From positions 1 through 47,575 of the forward strand of contig JAHITV010000026.1 in assembly GCA_018817315.1 (NCBI GenBank): a stretch of 47,575 nt of DNA, given 5' to 3'. The notes below the pieces were generated by a model, which saw nothing but the letters and a program-made list of their open reading frames with translations, had not been told where the DNA came from and made no database searches. A program made the position numbers and the translations under genes. The stretch comes from Patescibacteria group bacterium. Its GTDB lineage: Bacteria > Patescibacteriota > Patescibacteriia > UBA1558 > UBA10009. Shown here one piece after another: positions 6,898 through 14,922 of this stretch (position 1 is its first letter; each line of letters opens with the position of its first letter).

Positions 6898-9853
6898 GAT
6901 TATTATTAATTTAAAATATATGAAAATCAATCTTGCTAGACTTAAAAGAAAGTTGTATCTTCCTTTTTATATAAGCGCGGCATTGCTAGTAATAATTTTC
7001 CTTGTTACTAGTTCTTTTTCTTATAGTCAAGAAGAGTTATGCCCGGTTGATGTAGACGTAACCGTAGTCATGGATGTTTCGGGTAGTATGGCTGAAGGGG
7101 CAAGCCCCAGTGTTTGTCATTGGTGGGAATTTGTATATATAGACCCTTCTTGGCAATGGATTGAACATTATGATTATGATGTAACGGAACAATGGTGTAC
7201 AGAACACAGTCATCCTACTCACCCTTCTGAATATACACCAGCAACTAATAGTAAAATAGAAGACGCTAAAGTTGCTGCTAATTTATTTTTAGATAATTTA
7301 GGCACAGAGGATCAGTCTGCTCTTGTTTCTTTTTCAACCACTGCTCAATTAGAAAAGGAATTGTCCAGTGATCATGCGGCTACCCAGGCAGAAGTTAATG
7401 CTTTAACAGTATTTGGAGCTACCAATATTGGTGATGCCATTGATGAAGCTATAGTTGAACTTACTTCTCCTAGGGTTAATCCTCAAGCCAATAAAATAGC
7501 CATCCTTTTAACTGATGGTAAGGCTAATAAACCTCATGGCAGTGGTTCTGGTGAAGATCCTGCTGATGTGCAGTATGCTAAGGATAAAGCTGATGAAGCT
7601 GCTACCTACAATATTAAAATTTTCACTATTGGTCTAGGTGATCCAAGTGATGTTAATTCTGTGATGTTGCAATATATTGCTGATGTTACCGGAGCAGAAT
7701 ATCATTATGCCCCGACCAGTGAAGAGTTACAAGTTATTTATGATCAGATTTCCCAGGAGATATGTGAATATGGTTCCATTTCTGGCTGTAAATATGAAGA
7801 TTCAAATAATGATAGTGATATCAGCGGAGAAACTACTTTAGTTGATTGGGAAATTGTCCTCCAAGATGTTACTGGAGCAATTATAGACACTCAATTAACT
7901 GACAATGATGGTTGTTATACTTTTCCTGGCTTGGAAGACGGAGATTATGTCGTGACTGAAACTTTAAGCGGTGATTGGATCCAAACTTATCCTGCAGCTT
8001 ATGAATACACTCTTAATATTACGGGCAACACTAATATAGAAGATATCCATTTTGGTAATTATCTGCCTATATGTGGTAATGGCATAATTGATGAACTTGT
8101 AGGAGAGGAATGTGATGATGGTAATATCCAGGATGGAGATGGATGTTCTAGTATTTGTCAAATAGAGATATCAGAGTTTTGTGAGTTAGCACTAACTAAA
8201 TCAGATATTGGTTATGATCCTGTTTATCCCGGAGAACAAGTTGTTTACCACTTAAGTTTGGAAAATATTGGCGGTGCTGATTGTACTGGTGAAGGGGTGG
8301 TTTTACAAGATCTTTTTGATCAAAACACCCAATATCTTAGTGCCGGTATTCAACCTAGTACTACTACCACTGAATATTTAGAGTGGAACTTTGGCACTAT
8401 GATACCGGGAGATACAGCAGAGCTAGATTTGACTATGCAGGTTTCTGGTCAAACTCCTTGTGATTCAACTCTTGTTAATCAAGCTAGATTTTGGTCAGAA
8501 CAAACTGCTTGGGGAGAATATGTTATTGAAGAGACTTCCGTGATCTGCGAACCAGAAATTCCCGATATTTGCGGTGTTAAATACCATGATCTTAATCAAA
8601 ATGGGGTATTTGACGGTGATGATTATAATCTTGCTGACTGGCAGATTAGTCTTTGGCCCAAAGCACAATGTGAACAAGGTAATGAATGGGCTGATGAAGT
8701 GGTTTCCTTTAATCAGGGTTTAGCAAGTGATGATAATTCAGTAGCACCCGAATATAGTGATCCTAATCAAGCTTTGGGCGTAGCAGAAGATGATGAGACA
8801 ATTAATTTTGTTTCTTTAGGATTAAATGGAGAACTTATACTTTCCTTTGAAAACCTTATTGAAAATGGAATTGGTGATGATATTGAAGTAAGAGAAACTA
8901 CTTATGGAAATCCAAGTTGTAATGATTATCCAGAACAGGTACAGCTTTATGCTTCTCAAGATGGAGTAAATTGGGAAGATCTGGGTATTGGTTGCCTTGA
9001 TGCAACTTTTGATCTTGGCTCTTTAGCTTGGGCTCAATATGTTAAACTGGTTGATCAAACTAATCTTAGTGATTTTGATGGTCTTGTTGATGGTTATGAT
9101 GTAGATGGAGTCAGAGCTATCCATTGTCTGGAGTTAGGAGAAGAAGTTACTACTTTAACCACTACCAGTGAAGGTTATTGTTTTGAAAATTTAGATTATG
9201 GATATTATCAAGTTTGTGAAGAGTTAAAAGAAGATTGGATTAATATTACCCCTCTTTGCCAACAGGTGTTAATTGCAGATAATAGTGAAGAGGTTAATTT
9301 TGGAAATTATTATGAAGGACCAGGAGTAATTAATGAGCCTCCTATAGCTTATGATGATGAATATACCACTAATGAAAATGAAACTTTAAATGTTAATGGC
9401 GTTTTAGACAATGATGATGATCCAGATGATTATCCAACTGCTCTAATCGCAGTTTTAGTGGGCGATGTCACGCATGGTAGTTTGAGTCTAAATTCAGATG
9501 GTTCATTTAGTTATACTCCAGAAACTGACTATGTTGGTGTAGATAATTTCACTTACAAAGCTTTTGATGGGGAAGATTACTCTAATGTGGCTACAGCTAC
9601 CATTACCATAAATGAAGTTAATAATGGTGGACCTAGTGGCGGAGGCGGTATACCATTTTTTCCAGATATTAGTAATCCAACTGTGGAAGAGCCAGAGGTA
9701 ATAGAACCTGAGGTTTTGGGAGTAAAAATAGGAGATGAAGAACCAGAAGTTCTTGGCTTTAAAACTTTACCTGCTACAGGTGTTGATTTTTCCTTCTTCT
9801 CATATATTTCTAAGTTAGCAGTTAATTTCCTTTCAATTTTTATAGGTATTTAA
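6872..9853 (+). CDS. Large vWA-domain adhesin with LPATG sorting motif
   Basis: The 993-residue protein has a membrane-spanning signal segment (about 32-52) and a vWA domain (about 60-295) with an intact metal site (Asp68, Ser70, Ser72 in DVSGSM, then GATNIGDAI and LLTDGKAN). A Trp/His-rich insert lies between Cys82 and Cys109. Next come an SdrD B-like domain (about 300-398), a short Cys-rich CGNG...ECDDGN repeat as in myxobacterial surface proteins (about 400-432), a DUF11-like domain (about 436-560), and a second SdrB-like domain split by a long insert (about 565-813). A cadherin/VCBS-like domain (about 826-915) starts at PPIAYDDEY. LPATG (966-970) precedes a hydrophobic end with no final basic residues. 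The sortase gene follows. It is probably a host- or surface-attachment protein, perhaps a pilus tip. Confidence 0.85.
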   Translation: MRKIVNLNKIIINLKYMKINLARLKRKLYLPFYISAALLVIIFLVTSSFSYSQEELCPVDVDVTVVMDVSGSMAEGASPSVCHWWEFVYIDPSWQWIEHYDYDVTEQWCTEHSHPTHPSEYTPATNSKIEDAKVAANLFLDNLGTEDQSALVSFSTTAQLEKELSSDHAATQAEVNALTVFGATNIGDAIDEAIVELTSPRVNPQANKIAILLTDGKANKPHGSGSGEDPADVQYAKDKADEAATYNIKIFTIGLGDPSDVNSVMLQYIADVTGAEYHYAPTSEELQVIYDQISQEICEYGSISGCKYEDSNNDSDISGETTLVDWEIVLQDVTGAIIDTQLTDNDGCYTFPGLEDGDYVVTETLSGDWIQTYPAAYEYTLNITGNTNIEDIHFGNYLPICGNGIIDELVGEECDDGNIQDGDGCSSICQIEISEFCELALTKSDIGYDPVYPGEQVVYHLSLENIGGADCTGEGVVLQDLFDQNTQYLSAGIQPSTTTTEYLEWNFGTMIPGDTAELDLTMQVSGQTPCDSTLVNQARFWSEQTAWGEYVIEETSVICEPEIPDICGVKYHDLNQNGVFDGDDYNLADWQISLWPKAQCEQGNEWADEVVSFNQGLASDDNSVAPEYSDPNQALGVAEDDETINFVSLGLNGELILSFENLIENGIGDDIEVRETTYGNPSCNDYPEQVQLYASQDGVNWEDLGIGCLDATFDLGSLAWAQYVKLVDQTNLSDFDGLVDGYDVDGVRAIHCLELGEEVTTLTTTSEGYCFENLDYGYYQVCEELKEDWINITPLCQQVLIADNSEEVNFGNYYEGPGVINEPPIAYDDEYTTNENETLNVNGVLDNDDDPDDYPTALIAVLVGDVTHGSLSLNSDGSFSYTPETDYVGVDNFTYKAFDGEDYSNVATATITINEVNNGGPSGGGGIPFFPDISNPTVEEPEVIEPEVLGVKIGDEEPEVLGFKTLPATGVDFSFFSYISKLAVNFLSIFIGI

Positions 9854-9866
9854 GATAAGAAAGACT

Positions 9867-9904
9867 AGATCAGTCAGTTTCAAAGACATCTTAATCTTTG
9901 ATCT
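9867..9904 (+). terminator. Hairpin between the adhesin and sortase genes
   Basis: TCAAAGA (9880-9886) pairs with TCTTTGA (9895-9901). An alternative pairing AGATCA/TGATCT (9867-9872 / 9899-9904) uses the same right arm. A broken T run follows. It may act as a partial terminator that lowers sortase expression relative to the adhesin. Confidence 0.35.
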
Positions 9905-9933
9905 ACTTTTGCTTTTGGTAAATAAAAAAACAG

Positions 9934-10563
9934 ATGAAAAAGCAGCTATTAAAATATAAAAAAGTGCTGCAATTATTTGCTTATATACTCATAGGAGCGA
10001 GTATTTTTTTTATCATATTTTTTTGGTATCCGCAAATGAAACATTTTTTGTTTTCTCAAATGGGCATGATAGAGTATGATACAGCTATTGTAGATGTTAT
10101 AAAGCAAACATATAGTGATAAGGTACAATCAGTTGATACTGCTTCAAACTCGGTGTATCGTTTGGCGATTCCCAGTATTGGCGTTGATATGAAGATCGTC
10201 TTTGATGAAGATGGTAATAGAGCTTTAAGAAAAGGCGCTTGGCATATTCCTAATTCAGGAACACCTGATAATCCAGAGGGGTATAAAAATATTGTTTTTA
10301 GCGGACATCGTTTTTTATATACATCTGGGGCAAATACCTTTTATAATTTAAATAAAGTAAAGCCAGGTGATATTATATTTTTATATTGGCAAGAAGAGGA
10401 ATATAAATATCAGGTGGATAATTTAAACATTGTTGGCCCAGATGAAGTAAGTATTCTGGCTGATACAGGCGAGCAAAAACTTACTTTATTTACCTGTAAT
10501 CCGGTTTACAGTACTAAAGAACGGTTAGTGGTTGTGGCTTACCCTTTTGAAGAATCAAATTAG
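9934..10563 (+). CDS. Sortase, class D/E-like
   Basis: This 209-residue transpeptidase has an N-terminal membrane anchor (about 13-31) and a sortase barrel (about 74-205) facing outward. The catalytic triad is visible: His125 in FSGHRF, Cys188 in TLFTCNP, and Arg197 in KERLVV. Sortases cut LPxTG-type signals between Thr and Gly and join the product to a cell-wall or pilus amine. The adjacent gene encodes a protein ending in LPATG, the obvious substrate. Spacing is 80 bases. The class is inferred from the short N-terminus and the TLxTC...R context; whether it anchors to the wall or polymerises pilins cannot be told. Confidence 0.9.
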   Translation: MKKQLLKYKKVLQLFAYILIGASIFFIIFFWYPQMKHFLFSQMGMIEYDTAIVDVIKQTYSDKVQSVDTASNSVYRLAIPSIGVDMKIVFDEDGNRALRKGAWHIPNSGTPDNPEGYKNIVFSGHRFLYTSGANTFYNLNKVKPGDIIFLYWQEEEYKYQVDNLNIVGPDEVSILADTGEQKLTLFTCNPVYSTKERLVVVAYPFEESN

Positions 10564-10588
10564 TTTATTTATTTTTTATAAAAAGAAA

Positions 10589-10614
10589 AGGCCCTACAAA
10601 TTAATGCGGGGCCT
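10589..10614 (-). terminator. Terminator of the minus-strand gene at 10647
   Basis: On the minus strand AGGCCC and GGGCCT form a 6-bp GC-rich stem, followed by TTTTCTTTTTT. It lies about 30 bases past the minus-strand stop codon. Confidence 0.7.
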
Positions 10615-10646
10615 CTGTGATATTCGTCGTTTTGATTAACCCGAGA

Positions 10647-11519
10647 TCAGGAGTGGAAGAATGCTACCTTTTGTTGGGGTACCACTTCCCAACAAAGGGT
10701 GGTGTTTTTTTCTCCTTCCCAGGTAGAGAATCTCATCTTGTAGCGATGTAAAGGAAGTTCAATTTGTTCTCCCTTTTCGTAAGCTATGCCGTTGATAAGC
10801 CACTTCTCTACTATAATACCTCTGTAGGCATCTTTAAAAACATGCGGCAGAAGGTATCCGTTTTGATCCCTGGGGTAAAGACCGTCGGCATTGAAAACAT
10901 ATACCGAATCACCAACCTCTAACTCGTCCTGCCAGAAGTCAACATATCCTGGTTCACTTGGCAGAACGTTTTGGTGGGGTTCTTTGAGAGTCGGGTCAAA
11001 CCAGCGAAACTTTAGTTCAAAGTCGCCGATCCTGTAGATTCTGGTGTAAACATTTTCCCCCCTAACGCCGAAAAATGGGGAAATGTACCTCTCCTCAATA
11101 ACGATACCTTTTTCTGTCTCCCATTGACGTAAGGGATGGATTTGAAATCCGCCGAGATGGATTGAGATAAAGAAAGGTTGATCTTCAGGGATACTATCTC
11201 CTCCATGACGCCGAATTTTGTAGTTTTCAGCGGCTTCATACAGTTCATATCTCTTGAACACGTAACGGACAATGACATTGTTTTCATCTGGCTTATCAGA
11301 AGTTTGAATCCAGATTGAACTGTCCGGAGAATATCCCCATGTCAGTTCATAGTTGTCATAAACTCCGTCAACCCCATCTCCGTAGACATAGGCATCATAG
11401 TTGCATCTACTCCTGTTAAAAGGAGTGTCATCAAGAGGATCTTCTTGATAGCGATCTTCTGCTGCTACCAGAGAAACAAGTAGCAGTATAATGGCGATTA
11501 CAGTAGTAAAACGAAACAT
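10647..11519 (-). CDS. Secreted protein of unknown function
   Basis: The 290-residue protein starts with a short signal peptide (hydrophobic core TTVIAIILLLVSLV, cleavage near VAAE). The mature part is polar and aromatic, with many Tyr, Trp, Asp and Glu, and no membrane helix or recognised motif; alternating hydrophobic patterns suggest beta structure. Expression signals are unusually complete: a perfect consensus promoter, a leader of about 55 bases, an AAGGAGGAAGG SD 7 bases from ATG, and a terminator. Codon choice looks richer in G and C at third positions than in neighbours such as tyrS. It is a single-gene unit opposite in direction to the sortase locus. It may be acquired DNA or a strongly expressed secreted factor. 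Confidence 0.7.
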   Translation of the reverse strand: MFRFTTVIAIILLLVSLVAAEDRYQEDPLDDTPFNRSRCNYDAYVYGDGVDGVYDNYELTWGYSPDSSIWIQTSDKPDENNVIVRYVFKRYELYEAAENYKIRRHGGDSIPEDQPFFISIHLGGFQIHPLRQWETEKGIVIEERYISPFFGVRGENVYTRIYRIGDFELKFRWFDPTLKEPHQNVLPSEPGYVDFWQDELEVGDSVYVFNADGLYPRDQNGYLLPHVFKDAYRGIIVEKWLINGIAYEKGEQIELPLHRYKMRFSTWEGEKNTTLCWEVVPQQKVAFFHS

Positions 11520-11522
11520 TTT

Positions 11523-11536
11523 CCTTCCTCCTTAGG
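11523..11536 (-). promoter_or_regulatory. Strong SD of the 10647 gene
   Basis: The minus strand reads AAGGAGGAAGGAAA directly before ATG 11519. This contrasts with the SD-less starts of most genes in the window. Confidence 0.75.
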
Positions 11537-11580
11537 GTAAGGTTGAAATTTACCAATAGTTTTAAGGTTCATGATGTAGT

Positions 11581-11609
11581 ATTATAGCATATGTATATTA
11601 TTTTGTCAA
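11581..11609 (-). promoter_or_regulatory. Perfect consensus promoter of the 10647 gene
   Basis: On the minus strand TTGACA, a 17-base spacer and TATAAT match the sigma-70 consensus exactly. The start codon is about 55 bases downstream of the predicted transcription start. Confidence 0.85.
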
Positions 11610-11641
11610 GTTTAAATAATTATAAGTTTTACTATAAAAAA

Positions 11642-11665
11642 GCCGAGGAGTATATACTTCTCGGC
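11642..11665 (-). terminator. Terminator of the 11696 gene
   Basis: GCCGAG and CTCGGC flank the self-complementary AGTATATACT with one G-T pair, giving a stem of up to 10-11 bp. On the minus strand TTTTTT follows. Confidence 0.75.
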
Positions 11666-11695
11666 ATTATTTTGTCTGTTGGTTTAATTTGTTGT

Positions 11696-12259
11696 TTAGT
11701 CAATTTCAGTTTCCCGGTTTCTTAAGAAGAGGATTACCGCTCCGATGATCATTATAAAGAAAGGAGCGGTGATTGAGCAGTTGACTGGTAGAAGGGTGAA
11801 GATAGTACTTGATCCCATTCCCAGGAGCATACTCAATATTAGTGGCAGTCCTTTTTTTAGTCCAGGGCCTGCGACAATAAACCCTCCGATCACCAGCGTT
11901 ATAATCAGCGCAAAGGTTGCTAAAATCCAGAGTCCGAATTGACTCATGGTAAATCCAGCTAGAGATCCCAGGATCAAAGAAGCGATCATCTTTATTATCA
12001 TTTTTTGCGCTTCTTTAAATCTGATTAGAAGAGCAGCAACAAATAACCAAAGCGGTACGAATAATACACTCCACCAGCCAGAAATGCCGAATGGCAGAGT
12101 AATTAAACTAAGAACCTCCCAGCTGTTTGTGATTAGCTTGATGGATGAGAATTGTGGTATTTCTCCGTTGACAGAATCCCAGTAAATCCAAAATAAGATT
12201 GTTACCAAGGTGGCTATGAGAATCACCTGACAATCTTTTTTCCAACTTTTCCTGGTCAT
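11696..12259 (-). CDS. Polytopic membrane protein of unknown function
   Basis: The protein has 187 residues from ATG 12259 and about five or six hydrophobic segments, short loops and few charged residues. I chose ATG 12259 over the in-frame ATG at 12295 because TAGAGGAT lies at SD distance before it, while 12295 lies almost on the predicted transcription start. The N-terminus is basic (MTRKSWKKDC), which places it inside the cell. No transport or enzyme motif is recognised. Like the 10647 gene it is a single-gene unit with a TTGACA promoter, an SD and a strong terminator, and it may share its origin. Confidence 0.65.
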   Translation of the reverse strand: MTRKSWKKDCQVILIATLVTILFWIYWDSVNGEIPQFSSIKLITNSWEVLSLITLPFGISGWWSVLFVPLWLFVAALLIRFKEAQKMIIKMIASLILGSLAGFTMSQFGLWILATFALIITLVIGGFIVAGPGLKKGLPLILSMLLGMGSSTIFTLLPVNCSITAPFFIMIIGAVILFLRNRETEID

Positions 12260-12304
12260 GGTTTTATCCTCTATTTGTGTTTTGTTATAGGACATTAAAG
12301 TTAT

Positions 12305-12333
12305 ATATTAGAATATACTTATAATTTTGTCAA
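12305..12333 (-). promoter_or_regulatory. Promoter of the 11696 gene
   Basis: On the minus strand TTGACA is followed after 17 bases by TAATAT (four of six consensus bases). The divergent tyrS promoter lies about 25 bases away. Confidence 0.6.
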
Positions 12334-12356
12334 TTTTCCTAAATTAATTATTAATA

Positions 12357-12384
12357 TTGAAAAAAACTGTATTTTTGTTATACT
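12357..12384 (+). promoter_or_regulatory. Promoter of tyrS
   Basis: TTGAAA (12357-12362) and TATACT (12379-12384) are 16 bases apart. The predicted leader before ATG 12407 is only about 16 bases and has no SD. Confidence 0.6.
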
Positions 12385-12406
12385 TTCTTATAGTTAAGTA
12401 AAATTT

Positions 12407-13591
12407 ATGTCAATCAAAATTGATCAAAAAAAAGTTGAAGAATTACTGCTTCGCGGGGTTGATGAAGTCATTGATATTAATAATTTAAAAAATAAACTGC
12501 TTTCCGGTAGAAGACTGCGTATTAAACTGGGGATTGATCCAACAAGTCCTAATCTTCATTTAGGTAGAGCAGTTACTTTGTTAAAACTTAAAGATTTTCA
12601 ATTACTGAGACATAAGCTGGTGTTGATTGTGGGAGATTTTACTGGCATTATTGGTGATACTTCAGATAAAGAAAGTGAAAGGCCAATGCTTACCGAAGCA
12701 ACAGTGCATAAAAACATGAAGACTTACGTAGCTCAAGCAGGGGTACTTTTAGATATAGATAAAGTGGAAATACATTATAATTCCCACTGGCTTAAAAAAT
12801 TAAATTATACTGAAATTGGCTTACAGGCCGATCAGTTTTCTCTGGCTGAATTTATGGCCCGTGAAAATATTAAAAGACGTTTTATTGCAGGAAAACGCAT
12901 TTCTTTAAGAGAACTGCTTTATCCTTTGATGCAGGGTTATGACAGTGTGGCAGTAAAAGCAGATGTGGAAATTGGCGGTACTGATCAACGTTTTAATCTT
13001 TTGGCTGGCCGGACTATGCAGACATTTTACCAGCAAAGACCCCAGGATATTCTGATGACTAATCTTATTTTAGGCACAGATGGCCGTAAGATGAGTTCAA
13101 GCTGGGCTAACACCATTAACTTAATGGATGAACCACAGGAGATGTTCGGTAAAATAATGAGTATAGGGGATAATCAGATTATAAGTTATTTTGAACATTG
13201 CACCAGAGTTTCTATGGGAAAAATCAAAGAATACCAGAAACAGTTAGCTGCTGGAAAAGTTAATCCCAAGGACATTAAAACAGAACTGGCTTATGAAATT
13301 ACCAAGCTTTACTGGAAAGAGATAGGTGCGAGAAAAGGCAGGGACCATTTTGTTTCGGTCTTTCAAAAAAAGAGCCTGCCCAAGGACTTGCCAAAAATTA
13401 AATTTGCTGGTAAAAATATTGTTGATGTCTTGCTTTCGGCAAAATTAGTAAAAAGCAAAAGCGAGGCTCGCCGTTTAATAAAGGAAAAAGGTGTTAAAGT
13501 TGATGGACAAGTTATTCAATCAGCAGAAGAAATAGTCAAAAAAGGCAGGGTTGTTCAAAAAGGCAAAAGACACTTTGTAAAAATTATTTAA
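12407..13591 (+). CDS. tyrS: Tyrosyl-tRNA synthetase
   Basis: This 394-residue class I synthetase charges tRNA-Tyr in the cytoplasm. Its Rossmann core has HIGH-type HLGR (51-54) and KMSKS-type KMSSS from Lys228. The tyrosine-site strand reads GGTDQRFNLLAGR, as in the TyrZ-type branch rather than classic E. coli TyrS. An S4 RNA-binding domain occupies about 335-394 (SKSEARRLIKEKGVKVDG). Length is normal. The promoter lies very close and there is no SD. The next gene starts 8 bases after the stop, so the two are probably co-transcribed. Confidence 0.95.
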   Translation: MSIKIDQKKVEELLLRGVDEVIDINNLKNKLLSGRRLRIKLGIDPTSPNLHLGRAVTLLKLKDFQLLRHKLVLIVGDFTGIIGDTSDKESERPMLTEATVHKNMKTYVAQAGVLLDIDKVEIHYNSHWLKKLNYTEIGLQADQFSLAEFMARENIKRRFIAGKRISLRELLYPLMQGYDSVAVKADVEIGGTDQRFNLLAGRTMQTFYQQRPQDILMTNLILGTDGRKMSSSWANTINLMDEPQEMFGKIMSIGDNQIISYFEHCTRVSMGKIKEYQKQLAAGKVNPKDIKTELAYEITKLYWKEIGARKGRDHFVSVFQKKSLPKDLPKIKFAGKNIVDVLLSAKLVKSKSEARRLIKEKGVKVDGQVIQSAEEIVKKGRVVQKGKRHFVKII

Positions 13592-13599
13592 GAATAAAG

Positions 13600-14811
13600 A
13601 TGAATAAATTTACTACCACTCTTTTTTTAATAATCATTTTTTTATTTGGTTTTTTATTTTTTAGTACTAAAGTTTCAGCTCAGGATCAGGTTAATTTATA
13701 TTTATTTCATAGTGAAAACTGTCCGCATTGTAAAGAGGAAAGAGCTTATCTTAAAATATTACAAGAAGAATATAAAGATCAGCTGGTAATCAATGAATAT
13801 GAGGTAAATGAAAGACGGGAGAATCTTAAGTTATTTAAAGCTTTGGAAGATCTTTATGATTACCGCATAGTTGGTGTGCCGGTCACTGTGGTTGGTGATA
13901 AAATTATTACTGGTTATTTAAATGATCAAACAACAGGTCAAGAAATAAAACGGCAAATAGATTTATGTTTGTCTTCTTTTTGTTCAGATAGATTAGGCGA
14001 TTATATAAATTCTTCATCTCAACCGTCGCCGCTAGAAGATACAAAAGCTCCATCATCAGAAATACCCGAAGAAATACATTTGCCGTTGTTTGGCAGCTTG
14101 AATACTAAAACTGTGTCCTTACCTGTTCTAACAATGGTTATAGGTTTAATGGACGGTTTTAATCCTTGTGCGATGTGGGCTTTAGCTTATTTAATCAGTT
14201 TGCTTTTGCCGATGCAGAATAGAAGAAGAATGTGGACTTTGGGTGGTACTTTTATAATTATCTCTGGCTTAGTCTACTTTTTGTTTATGGCTGCTTGGTT
14301 AAATTTATTTTTATTTTTAGGTTTCATCGGCATAATCAGACTTATTATCGGTTTAGGAGCTCTGGCTGTGGGAGCTTACAATTTAAGAGAATATCGTCTT
14401 AGCCGTCCGGGGTGTAAAGTAACCAGAAGTGAATCTCGCCAAAAAATTTTCGCTAGATTAAGAGAAATTACTCAAAAACGTTCTCTGATTATTGCTTTAT
14501 TGGGAGTAGTTATTTTAGCTTTGGCAGTTAATTTGGTGGAAGCATTTTGTTCTTTGGGTTTGCCGGCTATTTATACTCAGGTTTTATCCTTAACAGTGAT
14601 GTTTAAATGGCAGTATTATCTTTATCTGCTGTTATACATCTTCTTTTTCATTCTGGATGATATGATTGTTTTTATAATTGCCATGATTACTTTAAGGGCA
14701 GTGGGTTTAAGTGATAAGTACAGTCGCTTTTCCCATCTTATTGGCGGTTTAGTTATTCTTATTTTGGGTATTCTTCTGATTTTTAAGCCAGGTTGGTTGA
14801 TGTTTGGTTAG
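13600..14811 (+). CDS. Thioredoxin-like domain fused to a CcdA/DsbD-like membrane domain
   Basis: A signal or anchor segment (about 5-27) leads to an extracytoplasmic thioredoxin/glutaredoxin-like domain (about 30-130) with active site Cys41-Pro-His-Cys44 and the cis-proline region VGVPVTVV. After a Pro/Ser linker there are about six membrane helices. One holds an NPC motif (GFNPCAMW) and a later one LVEAFCSLGLP. This Cys pair matches the DsbD/CcdA pattern that carries electrons from cytoplasmic thioredoxin across the membrane. The fusion probably keeps outer thiols reduced or helps disulfide exchange; Cys-containing surface proteins such as the adhesin are possible clients (inference). It is probably co-transcribed with tyrS. 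Confidence 0.8.
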   Translation: MNKFTTTLFLIIIFLFGFLFFSTKVSAQDQVNLYLFHSENCPHCKEERAYLKILQEEYKDQLVINEYEVNERRENLKLFKALEDLYDYRIVGVPVTVVGDKIITGYLNDQTTGQEIKRQIDLCLSSFCSDRLGDYINSSSQPSPLEDTKAPSSEIPEEIHLPLFGSLNTKTVSLPVLTMVIGLMDGFNPCAMWALAYLISLLLPMQNRRRMWTLGGTFIIISGLVYFLFMAAWLNLFLFLGFIGIIRLIIGLGALAVGAYNLREYRLSRPGCKVTRSESRQKIFARLREITQKRSLIIALLGVVILALAVNLVEAFCSLGLPAIYTQVLSLTVMFKWQYYLYLLLYIFFFILDDMIVFIIAMITLRAVGLSDKYSRFSHLIGGLVILILGILLIFKPGWLMFG

Positions 14812-14819
14812 TTTTTACT

Positions 14820-14862
14820 AAAACAATTCAAGTTTTTTAAAAGAGCGAGAATTGTTTTTTTT
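14820..14862 (+). terminator. Terminator of the tyrS operon
   Basis: AAAACAATTC (14820-14829) pairs perfectly with GAATTGTTTT (14849-14858) around a 19-base loop, and the T run continues to 14862. Confidence 0.65.
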
Positions 14863-14878
14863 ATTTAGCTAAAAATGG

Positions 14879-14884
14879 TATAAT
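14879..14884 (+). promoter_or_regulatory. -10 box of the 14923 gene
   Basis: TATAAT in the context GGTATAATTAAA, identical to the context before the 194 gene. There is no clear -35 box at the right distance. Confidence 0.5.
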
Positions 14885-14922
14885 TAAAAAGAGGAATAAA
14901 GGTTTTTTTATTTTATAAATAT

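Noticed and set aside
12260-12295. Longer form of the 11696 membrane protein starting at ATG 12295
   Set aside because: ATG 12259 has an SD at the right distance, whereas 12295 lies almost on the predicted transcription start.
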